Assembly (NCBI RefSeq): GCF_036884655.1
Contig: NC_088345.1
Coordinates: 27,631,501 to 27,695,500 of the forward strand
Origin: Musa acuminata AAA Group
Lineage: Eukaryota; Streptophyta; Magnoliopsida; Zingiberales; Musaceae
Direction of reading: 5' to 3'
DNA: 64,000 bases
The position numbers were made by a program, and so were the translations under genes. Within the stretch, counting starts at the first letter, position 1, and each line of letters opens with the position of its first letter. The notes beneath the pieces were generated by a model. The model saw only the letters and a list, made by a program, of their open reading frames with translations. It was not told the DNA's origin and ran no database searches. Positions 53,601 through 64,000 of the stretch are shown piece after piece.

Positions 53601-54320
53601 GAGAGTAAGAGAGAGCAGGTGACTGTGCCTCGATGTTCGACACGTGGTGTAGTTGCGAAGAAAGGACGAAAACGGGAGCACAAAACGAAACAGAGAGAGG
53701 ACACGGAGGAAAAGTAGAAGGATTTGGGCTAGCACCTTCTTTGGATCTTCGGATCGAAATCTTTGAAAGGCAAGTTCCCTGATCGTTTCTCCTATAATTG
53801 CTCTGATATTTCTTATTGCAAGTGTTCTGATCTTTCCTATTGCAAGCTTTCTAATCTTTCCTATTGCAAGTGTCCTGATCTTTCCTTACTGCAATTTTAC
53901 CGTTATATTTGTTTTGAATATGAGGAACTTTGAATTGTTCTAGCCTTTCATTTGATATATCGCCTGTTTAGACGTAACGATTCGAATCTATGCAACTTCT
54001 GATATTCTGACCCTTCTACTTTGTTATGGCTATAACTTCATGTATTGACCTCTGATTTGGACAAAACTTATTTGATCAGAATATAGACTCATAAACCTTT
54101 GTTTTGATAGCTTATTTTAAGAATTCGGAGTAAGTTTGTCTGCCCAAACTTTTGTTTCCAATGAGCCTATAGATTCTGCAAAACAGGGATCGTAATTTCT
54201 GACCTTTTGATACTGAACTGCTTATAAGTCCCTGTTGCAAACATTGATTTACTCAAAGCTTATTTCATTGGAAACCAGAATCATAGATCTTTCTTTTGAT
54301 ATATGGATTGAAAGATTTGG

Positions 54321-56958
54321 TGTCACGCCCCAAAAATATCCATGATATTAAAAATTTTTTTCATCATAACTAACCCAGGATCCAAACACACATTTGAGGT
54401 CACTAAGAAAACATTCAGATCAAAAATTTCACTTCTATAATCTACCAATTCATATCCCTGTGCAATTCATTAACATAGCACACATCACTCGATAATTCAT
54501 ACAATCTGAACTCGACTAATCAAAATAAAAACCACAATATAAATCCACAAGTGGGGAAAATCTATGCAGTCACCACAATCATCGATTTACCATAAGTTCA
54601 TGTCCTTACACAAATTTAATTTAACATACCAAAACCCTATACATGAGGGATCCTTTAACTTACACAAAATCCACAGGTTTAGATTCATAGTCACATTTCA
54701 TTAGATACAAGGTAGCTTATACACAACTACATATGTGCTAACAAAAGTTCTGCCCAACGTCTTCTAAACTTTCCGCTGCCTCAGCCCATTCTTAACATTT
54801 AAGCAAGAGTTACGCTATCCTGAAAAATTTATCAACAAATGGGGTGAGCATAAAGAGCTCAGCAAGTGACTAACATATCCATATCAAAATAGTACAATTT
54901 CCAAAGAGATGCAGTTTCAAACACAAAGCAGAATATACGATTTCGTATACATAATATCATTAGGAGCAGAATCATAATTGTCCTTTTTAATCATACATAT
55001 TTGGTTCCTGACAGATGGGGCATAGAGTAATTGGAGCATATCAGAAACAAAGGAAACATATCGGAGCTTATCAATGGCATATAAAATGTTCCAAATCACA
55101 TCAACGACATATGGAACATTACGAAGCAAAATCAACAGTGAATGAAGCATTTCAGAGCATATCAAACTCATATGTCGTACCAAAGCTCAAACGTCGTCCT
55201 TGACGTTGCAATCATATCATAACTATCCAGAGCACGAACAGAAATAACTCACCAAAACTCTGGATGTCATATCAAACATATAGAGGGTGTAGTGGGATCT
55301 CAGTCAGAATGTGATTCATCCATTTCTGAATGACCACCTGACAAAAGTCTCCCACGTCTGGGAGCTCCATCCACCCACGTCTAGGTGAAGTCAAAGGGGC
55401 CGGCAGAGCATCGCAGGCTCTAAGCAATATCCCACAAAGCGGGACCCCACAAAGCGGGCAAATAGCGCATATCAGAATATCCCACAAAGCGGGACCCCAC
55501 AAAGCGGGCAAATCAGCGCATACCCTTTACCATTTCTGGCAAAGGTCCAGACAATCCCACACACCAGAGTACAAAAGGACAGTTTCAACAAATTGCAGCA
55601 TATAACGGAAGCACACGCGGAACAACCAAACGTACATGTGCCTTTTCAAAAACAATGTGATGCAAGGAACAAATCTCTCACAAAATATTCATTTTAGGGA
55701 AAGAATTGAAAGCAAGAGTGTACAGGGATTCCAAGCAATCATAACCAGCTCAATTCCAATAAGAAGGTTAGGCAAATTCAAGTATCCAAAGGAAATGGAA
55801 CAGAATACGCGAAATCGACCAAAGCTCGATTTCGAACAGAATTCCAGTGGCACATCAAACAAATATTTCAGAATAACAAATATGCTCCAATACCCATAAG
55901 AAGGCTATGGTTGAACCATATATCAGTCTATATTCGGATGGAACAGATTTCATATGAAACAGGGCTCCCAACACAGAGTTACCTCTGATTTGGTAACGTA
56001 AGGTCAAAATCACAATCACTGGTTTGCAGACTTTATAGGATCGGATTCAACAGACGATAGGGTGAGCAATTGAACTCCAAAATTTTCAAACTATATGTCA
56101 AAAGAGAGGATTTCAAGTCTAGTTTCAAATAAACTCAGTTTGGTACAAATCAGAATTTTCAACAGGGAGTTATAGGCGTTTTAGTTTCGAAAGGTCAGAA
56201 ATCTTGAACTCTGTTTTACAGCGTCTATAGGCTCTTTTGAAACAAATTTTTGGGTAAGTATTCGGTGTCCAAAATCTACAAAATCGGTGTCAAAAGAAAG
56301 ACATACGAGTCTAATTTCAAACAAAAATAGTTCCTGCCTGAATTCTCATTCTGTACTAAAACTTAGGACCGAAACAGTGCTTAGGGGTCAGTTTACCGAA
56401 AACTTTCAGAATCCATAGTTCTATGTCCAAAGAGGAACTTATCAGTTTCTAAATAAAAATCTTCCAATTTATTTTAAATCAACATGAAAACAGAGTCTAA
56501 TACATATGTAGGAAGGGGTTAGAACACTTGCCTTTGCAAATTTTGACCCGAAGTAACAAGATTAAAGCAAAAACCCTAAAAGCCCCAAATTTTCTTTCTC
56601 TTCTCCTTCTTCTTCTTCTTCTTCTTCTTCTTCTTTTCTTTCCCTGATCACCCACGAGCTGCCTCCTCTGCTTCCTTAACAACGAAGGCAGAGAGGCTTA
56701 AGCGGTGGAATTTGTCATTTGGTGCATTTTGCAGTTTAGTCCTCGTTTTTATCATATTCACGATTAGGTCCTTAGGGTTTACATATAGGTCCTCAGATTC
56801 TTTCTTTTTCTTTTCTTTTTTTTTTTTTTGAACAGATCTCCCAAATCTTAAAAATAAGTTACCTCTGATTCATACTCTATTTCTTTTGTCAATTAAAATA
56901 GATGCTTACATTATCACCAAAAAAATTATACGAACATTCGGAAATGAGGGGTGTTACA
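54321..56958 (-). mobile_element. S2: antisense solo LTR related to D
   Basis: TGTCACGCCCC...GGGGTGTTACA on the plus strand, so the LTR reads TGTAACACCCC...GGGGCGTGACA on the minus strand. Perfect TSD 'tttgg' (54316-54320, 56959-56963). The interrupted D sequence (gattgaaagatttgg / aatccaaacacc) is continuous in S1 and in the right LTR of D. At 2638 bp it is shorter than the D LTRs because it has only a short CTT run (about 56600-56634) and one hairpin (56664-56696) where D and S1 have the purine-rich block. It also has a 50-bp tandem duplication at 55426-55525 (cccacaaagcgggacc). Confidence 0.92.
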
Positions 56959-56975
56959 TTTGGAATCCAAACACC

Positions 56976-57818
56976 TGCCCAGTTACTTGTTGAATCTGAC
57001 ATTATGAATTCTGCCAAACAGAGATTTTGTTCTACGACCCTTATTTACCAAATTATTTGTAACTCTCTCTATTGGACAGTTCAATTCATATGAAGCCTGT
57101 CTTATCTGAAAGTATAATCCAATGATATATTTCTGAGTCAATTGGAGCACGATTGATAATTTGAATCATTTGTTCAATGTGCCTCTTGTATTCTACCAGA
57201 AATCGAGCTTTGGTTGATTTCTAATATTCTGGTTTCATTCCTTTGGAAATTGATATCCTTTAGCTTTCTTATTCAATTGAGCTTTATAATACTGCTCTGA
57301 ATTCTTGTATGCTCTTGTCCTTAAAGTTATTTGCATTCTTGAAAACTATTGTGTAACGTTTAAGCTATATCGTATTGACTTCTATAGGCATTATTTGTAA
57401 CTCTGCCCAGTTACTTGTTGAATCTGACATTATGAATTCTGCCAAACAGAGATTTTGTTCTACGACCCTTATTTACCAAATTATTTGTAACTCTCTCTAT
57501 TGGACAGTTCAATTCATATGAAGCCTGTCTTATCTGAAAGTATAATCCAATGATATATTTCTGAGTCAATTGGAGCACGATTGATAATTTGAATCATTTG
57601 TTCAATGTGCCTCTTGTATTTTACCAGAAATCGAGCTTTGGTTGATTTCTAATATTCTGGTTTCATTCCTTTGGAAATTGCTATCATTTAGCTTTCTTAT
57701 TCAATTGAGCTTTATAATACTGCTCTGAATTCTTGTATGCTCTTGTCCTTAAAGTTATTTGCATTCTTGAAAACTATTGTGTAACGTTTAAGCTATATCG
57801 TATTGACTTCTATAGGCA
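56976..57818 (+). repeat. 415-bp tandem duplication in D 5' LTR
   Basis: 56976-57390 is repeated at 57404-57818 with few changes (ttgatatcctttagc versus ttgctatcatttagc; tattctacc versus tattttacc). The 13 bases between (ttatttgtaactc) are themselves a copy of a phrase inside the unit. The right LTR of D has one copy (63330 onward), so the duplication arose in this LTR. Confidence 0.9.
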
Positions 57819-58581
57819 CATGTATAACCCATGATTCCGCATTTGCTTTTGATGTGTGCCTATTCTAGTTTCATTCCTTTGGATATTGAATTCTTCTAAC
57901 CTTCTTATTTGAATTGAGCTAAATATGATTGCTTGGATTCCCTGTATACTCTTGCTTCCATTTCATTCCTAATATGAATACATTTGTGAGAGATTTGTTC
58001 CTTGCAGCATATTGTCTTGAAAATGCACATGTACGTTTTGTTGTTCCGCATGTGCTTCCGATATTTGCTACTTACTGTTAAAACTGCCCTCTTGTACTCT
58101 GGTGTGTGGGATTGTCTGGACCTTTGCCAGAAATGGTAAAGGGTAAGCGCTTATTGCCCGCTTTGTGGGGTCTCGCTATGTGAGATATTCTGGACCTTTG
58201 CCAGAAATGGTAAAGGGTATGTGCTTAGAGCCTGCGATTCTCTGCCGGCCCCCTTTGACTTCACCTAGACGTGGGTAGATGGAGCTCCCAAACGTGGGAG
58301 ACTTTTGTCAGGTGGTCATTCAGAAATGGATGAATCACATTCTGACTAAGATCTCACTACACCTTCTGTATGTTTGATATGATATCCAGAGCTTTGGTTA
58401 TGTGTTTCTGTACATGCTTTGGATAAGATTGATATGTTTGCAACGTCAAAGACGACGTTTGAGCTTCTATACGGTATTTGTTATTGATATGCTCTGAAAT
58501 GTTTCATCCACTGTTGATATGTTTCGAAATGTTCCATATGTCGTTGATATGCTCCGGAATATTTCATATGCCATTGATATG

Positions 58582-58791
58582 CTCCAATTACTCTGTGCTC
58601 CATTTGCTATGAACTGATATGTTCTGAATTATCCTATTTGCCATTGATATGCTCCAATTACTCTGTGCTCCATTTGCTATGAACTGATATGTTCTGAAAT
58701 GTCCTATCTGCCATTGATATGCTCCAATTACTCTATGCTCCATTTGTTATGAATCAAATATGTTTTGAATGACATGATACATATGATTTTG
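58582..58791 (+). repeat. Three 70-bp tandem repeats in D 5' LTR
   Basis: The phrase ctccaattactctRtgctcc occurs at 58582, 58652 and 58722, exactly 70 bp apart. Same array and copy number as S1 (33881-34090). Confidence 0.9.
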
Positions 58792-59426
58792 TATCTAATG
58801 AGATGGTATACTTGAGAATTCTTGTATTCTGCCTTACATTATGATACCTTACTCGTTTGATACCGTTCCTTTTGTTCTGAATATGTTTTGTCACTTGCTG
58901 AGCCGTTTTTTGCTCACTCCGTTGTTATATAAATCTTTCAGGTCAGCGTGTCACTCTTCGAGATGTTTGATTTGGGCTGAGGCAGTGGATAGCTATTCAG
59001 AATTATGGGCAAGTCTCGTTGGTTGTTATGCTATTATTGTATAAGCATATTTTGTATGTAATGAATTGTTCTGATGATCGAAATGGATATACTGTGTAAA
59101 AGTGTTAGAAGATCTCTCTTATTTGGAATTTTGGAATGTTAAGTCTAATTTATGACGATATGAACTTGTGGTGAATAGTTGGAGTTCTGATTGTATAATT
59201 TATTTAGCTTGTGGATTTATAAATGTTCATGTTTGTCAAGTTGGCTTGGGTTGCCATAAATGTGAATTATCGAGTGATGTGATATATGATTTTAAAATGC
59301 ACAGCTTTTATGGATGTGAATTTGATTGAATGTTTTTCAGTGTCCTCAAACGTTAGTGTGGATCCTAGATTGGTTTGTGTTGAAAAAGAAATTTTAAATA
59401 TTGTCGATATTTTGAGGGGCGTGACA

Positions 59427-60986
59427 GAGGTGGTATCAGAGCATGGTTTGAGGATTACTGAAATATTTGATATGTTAATGTACAAAATATATTGAGGTCT
59501 AATAAACTTTAGTGATTGGTGGAAAATTTTCTTTGATGCATTTTAGGAATCTGGGATGATGAGGACATTTGGTCCTCCTATTTCATTTGTTTCTGATTAA
59601 TTAAGGGGAATGAAAGGATGGATTGGGGATATTGAATCAGAGTGGCGCAGCAGAAGCATGCTGAACCTAATTTCATTGGTGGTAGAAAAATGAATGATGC
59701 AAATGGAGAAGATATTTGATATACAAAATTGTTCTATTGATCAAAAGATTTCATTTGCTACCTTATATTGGAAGTAGAGGATGATTATTATTGGCAGCAA
59801 TGAAAAGAATTTTTTGAGATATGTGGCAAGAATGATAAGGATAAGTTTAGCAATAAAAATATGATTGGAAATGAATCAGAAAGTAATAACAAGAGGGTCA
59901 AGACATTTGGATTTGAAATGGGAAGTCACCACAAAAGTTGGATCATAAAACAAAAGACTGTCCTTTGAACAAGAAGAAAGAGTCACTGCCTCTTAAATCA
60001 TCTGCCCATGTCAGAGTGTATGCTATCACTGAATATGATTCTGAAACTTCTGAAATTAGTGACCGAAGGTATTATGCATGTTTATGAAAGAATGCAAATA
60101 TTTGTTCGACCATGGCTCCAATCTATGATTTGATTCACAATATTTTACTTATCACTTAGGCATTCAACCTAGACCACTGCATTATGTGATATATGTAAAT
60201 ACGATCATTAGAGATTCTTTGATAACAGACTTGAATCTGGTCCTCTTGTTTGATTTTTATTGGGGAACTTGAACTTTTTGCTAATTTAGTTCTCCTAAGG
60301 ATTTTGAGTTTTGATATTATACTTGGTATGGATTGACTATCTTCCTATCATACTAGTATGGATTGGTATATAATAAATGATCACTTTTTGTACATTTGAT
60401 CAGCCGATCTTTTATTTTGAATGTATTGGACATGATTTATCTCCTTGCCTAATGTATCCCAGAATGACTTCCTTGGATTACCTCCAAACGTGAGTTTGCT
60501 TTTGATTCGGTCTTTGGGACAATCCCAATATCTAAGCCTCTTTGCATAATGATATCATTTGAGTAAGTGGAATTGGAAATGTAACTACAAGGATTATTAA
60601 ATGAGGATTTTATTTGGCTTAATATTTCATCATGGGGTGCTCCGGTGTTAGTTAAAAAGATGTATGGAACATTGAGGCTTTGTAATGATTATAAACAATT
60701 GAATCAGGTGATCATCAAAAATGAGTATTTTCTGAAGTAACGACTTGCTTGATTAACTGTAGGGTGCGCAAGTATTTTTAGAAATTGATTGAAGGTCGGG
60801 TTACCGTCTATTGAGGATCAAGGAGGAGAATATTTCGGTCACTCGTGGATAATTATGTAATTGTATTGTATTGATGAAACTATTTAAGAGCAGGAGGAGG
60901 AAATAAAGATATCATAATCCTCATCTGTTCATCGATTGAGCTATGATCAATTTAGAGGACTAAATTTTCTTTTAAGGAGGGGAGAG
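59427..60986 (+). pseudogene. D interior with protease and RT scraps
   Basis: 1.56 kb with no long frame. At about 60100-60180 the frame FDHGSNL then LGIQPRPLHYVIYVNT resembles the gypsy protease region. At about 60510-60735 the pieces [32 protein letters not shown] and [13 protein letters not shown] resemble the RT N-terminus. The rest of pol is absent: sequence passes within about 240 bp to the purine tract. Gag is unrecognisable apart from a possible decayed end near 59900-60060. Confidence 0.7.
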
Positions 60987-63900
60987 TGTAATATCCCTCA
61001 CTTTTGAAAATTATTAATAAAGATTTATTTATAAATCGGAGGACCTATATGTAAATATGGAAATTTCAAGGACTAAACTGTTAAGTTGTAAAAAGAAGAA
61101 AATAAAGAAAATCGAAAATTTCGGTTTTATCCCACTGCCTCCCACGCTCTCTCTGTTTCTTCGAGAAACAGAGAGAAGCGGTGGGGCATGGGGAGAAGAA
61201 GAAAAGTAGAGGGAGAAGAGAAGAAGAGGGAAAAGAAGAGAGGAGGAAGAGGGAGAAGAGAAGAAAAGAAGAAGAAGAAAAAGAGAGGGAAGATGGAGAG
61301 GAGAGGGAGAGGCAGCAGCAGCAGCTAGGGCTGCTGCACCTCTGTTTCCCGCAGGTGGAAACAGAGGAGAGGATGTGTGGGGCGTTGGGGAGGAGAAGGG
61401 AAGAAGAAGAAGAAGAAGAAGAAGAAGAAGAAGAAGAAGAAGAAGAAGAAGAGAGGAGGATAGCTGCGGCAAGGCTGCAGCGAGGAGGTGTGTGGCGTTG
61501 GGGAGGAAAAAAGGAAGAGGAGAAGAAGAGGGAAAAGAGAGGGAAGAGGGAGAGGAGCGAGAGGTGGCAGTAGCTAGGGCTGCAGCACCTCAGTTTCCTG
61601 CAGGTGGAAACAGAGGAGAGGTGTGGGGTGTTCAAAGAGGAGAAGAAGAAGAAGAGGAAAAGAAGAGGAAGAGGAAGCAGGAGAAGAGGTTGTGATACCT
61701 CTGTTTCCTGTAGAGGAAACAGAGGAGGGGAGTAGAAGAGGAGAAGAAGAAGAGAAGGGAAAGGAGGAGCTGCGGCTGCGGCGGTGGAAGCTGCAGCTGG
61801 AAGAGAAGGAGAGGAAGCGATGGTGAGGAAGAAGAGAAGAAGTAGAAGCGGGTGAAGAGGCGGCACCTCTGTTTCCTGTAGGAGGAAACAGAGGAAAGGA
61901 GGTGCTATTCGTCAGGGAGAAGAAGGGGAGGAAGGAGAAGAAGAGAAGAAGAAGAAAGGAAGGAGGAGGAAGAGGAGAAGGGAAAGAAGTAGCTGCGGCT
62001 GCGGCTGTGGCAGCTGCGGCTGTGGCAGGGAAAGAGGAAGAGGAAGGAAGAAGGGAAGGGAGGAAGAAGAGAAGGGGAAGAGAAGGGGCTGCGGCTGCTG
62101 CGATGGCAACTGCAGTTGGAAGAGAAGAAGGAGAGGAAGATGAGCAGGGGAGGAAGAAGAGGTTGTGGCCGTGGCTGAGGCTGCGACTGCAACCGTGCAG
62201 CTGGGAAAGAAGAGAAGGAAAGAAAGAAGAAGAGAAAGGAAAAGGGAAGAAGAGAGGAAGAGGAGAAGGATAGGCAGCTGTGGCAGTGGCAGCTGCAACT
62301 GGAAGAGAAGGAGAGGAAATAGAGCAGGGGAGAAAGAAAAGGCTGCGGCTGTGGTGGCTGCGGCCATGGTTGCGACTGCGACTGCAGCAGTTGCAGCTGG
62401 GAAAGAAAAGAAAGGAAAGGGGAAAAAAGGGGCTGCGGAAGGGATTGCGGCCACAGCGACAGCGACTGCGTATGCAGCAACTGTGTCTGCAAAAGAAGAG
62501 GAGGAAGGAAGGTAGTGCAATGGAAGGGGCTGCGATTGTGGCAGCGGTAGCTGCGGCGGCTGTGGCAGCTGCGTTTGGGAAAGAAAAAGAAAGAATGAGA
62601 GTAAGAGAGAGCAGGTGATTGTGCCTCGATGTTCGACACATGGTGTAGTTGCGAAGAAAGGAAGAAAACGGGAGCACAAAACGAAACAGAGAGAGGACAC
62701 GGAGGAAAAGTAGAAGGATTTGGGCTAGCACCTTCTTTGGATCTTCGGATCGAAATCTTTGAAAGGCAAGTTCCCTGATCGTTTCTCCTATAATTGCTTT
62801 GATATTTCTTATTGCAAGTGTTCTGATCTTTCCTATTGCAAGCTTTCTAATCTTTCCTATTGCAAGTGTCCTGATCTTTCCTTACCGCAATTTTACCGTT
62901 ACATTTGTTTTGAATATGAGGAACTTTGAATTGTTCGAGCCTTTCATTTGATATATCTCCTGTTTAGACGTAACGATTCGAATCTATGCAACTTCTGATA
63001 TTCTGACCCTTCTACTTTGTTATGGCTATAACTTCATGTATTGACCTCTAATTTGGACAAAACTTATTTGATCAGAATATATCCTCATAAACCATTGTTT
63101 TGATAACTTATTTTAAGAATTCGGAGTAAGTTTGTCTGCCCAAACTTCTGTTTCAAATGAGCCTACAAATTCTGCAAAACAGGGATCGTAATTTCTGACC
63201 TTTTGATACTGAACTGCTTATAAGTCCCTGTTGCAAACATTGATTTACTCAAAGCTTATTTCATTGGAAACCAGACTCATAGATCTTTCTTTTGATATAT
63301 GGATTGAAAGATTTGGAATCCAAACACCTGCCCAGTTACTTGTTGAATCTGACATTATGAATTCTGCCAAACAGAGATTTTGTTCTACGACCCTTATTTA
63401 CCAAATTATTTGTAACTCTCTCTATTGGACAGTTCAATTCATATGAAGCCTGTCTTATCTGAAAGTATAATCCAATGATATATTTCTGAGTCAATTGGAA
63501 CACGATTGATAGTTTGAATCATTTGTTCAATGTGCCTCTTGTATTCTACCAGAAATCGAGCTTTGGTCGATTTCTAATATTCTGGTTTCATTCCTTTGGA
63601 AATTGATATCCTTTAGCTTTCTTATTCAATTAAGCTTTATAATACTGCTCTGAATTCTTGTATGCTCTTGTCCTTAAAGTTATTTGCATTCTTGAAAACT
63701 ATTGTGTAACGTTTAAGCTATATCGTATTGACTTCTATAGGCACATGTATAACCCATGATTCCGCATTTGCTTTCGATGTGTGCCTATTCTAGTTTCATT
63801 CCTTTGGATATTGAATTCTTCTAACCTTCTTATTTGAATTGAGCTAAATATGATTGCTTGGATTCCCTGTATACTCTTGCTTCCATTTCATTCCTAATAT

Positions 63901-64000
63901 GAATACATTTGTGAGAGATTTGTTCCTTGCAGCATATTGTCTTGAAAAGACACATGTACGTTTTGTTGTTCCGCGTGTGCTTCCGATATATGCTACTTAC
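60987..64000 (+). repeat. D 3' LTR, 5' part
   Basis: It starts TGTAATATCCCTCACTTTTG after the purine tract. It contains the palindrome and hairpin array, GAA run (about 61402-61452) and purine-rich block to about 62640, then the AT-rich part. It is cut by the window end at a point matching about 58080 in the left LTR. It has neither S2 nor the 415-bp duplication. Confidence 0.92.

Larger units (their letters stand above)
51966..59426 (+). repeat. D 5' LTR (contains S2)
   Basis: The start is slightly changed (tggtaatacccctcac for tgtaatatccctcac). It contains the purine-rich hairpin block (52174-53600), S2 (54321-56958), a 415-bp duplication (56976-57390 and 57404-57818), three 70-bp repeats (58582-58791), and ends gaggggcgtgaca at 59426. 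Confidence 0.9.
51966..64000 (+). mobile_element. D: gypsy element with very long LTRs and a short, decayed interior
   Basis: Left LTR 51966-59426 (about 4.8 kb after removing S2), interior 59427-60986, right LTR from 60987 to beyond the window. The primer site tggtatcagagcatgg is at 59431-59446 and the purine tract tttaaggaggggagag at 60971-60986. The interior has only scraps of protease and RT. The LTR type (TGTAATAYCCC...GGGGCGTGACA) and RT scraps suggest the Del/Tekay chromovirus group. Inserted in the pol of C3. The 5' TSD cannot be checked because the right end is outside the window. Confidence 0.9.

Noticed and set aside
58841..59495. Small frames near the end of the D LTR (58841-59044, 59286-59495)
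   Set aside because: Chance frames in AT-rich LTR sequence; the second crosses the LTR end and primer site.

Overview
This is a repeat-only stretch of a plant nuclear genome. I found no host gene, tRNA, rRNA or CRISPR array. Every part I could identify belongs to an LTR retrotransposon or to a fragment of one. The Ty1/copia elements look like the SIRE/Maximus type and the Ty3/gypsy elements are mostly chromovirus-like. The outer gypsy element resembles the Galadriel ('Monkey') clade. That mix suggests a monocot, possibly Zingiberales such as Musa or Ensete, but the species is an inference with low confidence. I saw no integrated pararetrovirus.

Left nest (1-42505). The oldest layer is a remnant of gypsy family A (135-461, perhaps continuing at 42506). 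Into it went G1, an antisense Galadriel-like gypsy element (462-42505). Into the pol of G1 went C1, an antisense copia element (5095-40116, TSD 'tctcc'). C1 was then hit four times: by A2 (6861-10648, TSD 'ctata'), by C0 (14192-22435, the youngest and only coding-competent element), by G3 (23482-28832, TSD 'ggttc') and by G2 (30497-39676, TSD 'ctaag'). G1 also received a solo LTR (1229-1599, TSD 'cattc') and a small deleted element A1 (3228-4729, TSD 'gttct'). G2 carries in its own 5' LTR a 4-kb solo LTR, S1 (30728-34723, TSD 'gtagg'). Most element borders were placed by TG...CA ends plus matching 5-bp duplications.

Right nest (42506-64000). A mosaic of gypsy leader sequence (42506-44640) abuts C2, a truncated antisense copia (gag fragment plus LTR, to 46733). 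C2 lies in a decayed sense gypsy RT fragment (46734-47587). A family B LTR (47588-47909) is cut by C3, an antisense copia (47910-51965). C3 is cut by D, a gypsy element whose LTRs are about 4.4-4.8 kb and whose interior is only 1.56 kb (51966 to beyond 64000). The left LTR of D contains an antisense solo LTR, S2 (54321-56958, TSD 'tttgg').

How the parts work. C0 has an intact gag (two zinc knuckles) and an intact pol (protease, integrase D185/D248/E284, RT with YVDD, RNase H). Gag and pol are in one frame, separated by one UAG, and the protease active site lies upstream of the first pol Met; the same UAG is kept in the older C1. G2 and G3 share the same losses in RT and integrase, so they look like members of a non-autonomous lineage mobilised in trans. 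The LTRs carry several unexplained repeated structures: GGCGGT/ACCGCC palindromes and a variable poly-C/poly-G tract (copia), iterated terminal hairpins (families A and B), and a purine-rich hairpin array (D and S1).
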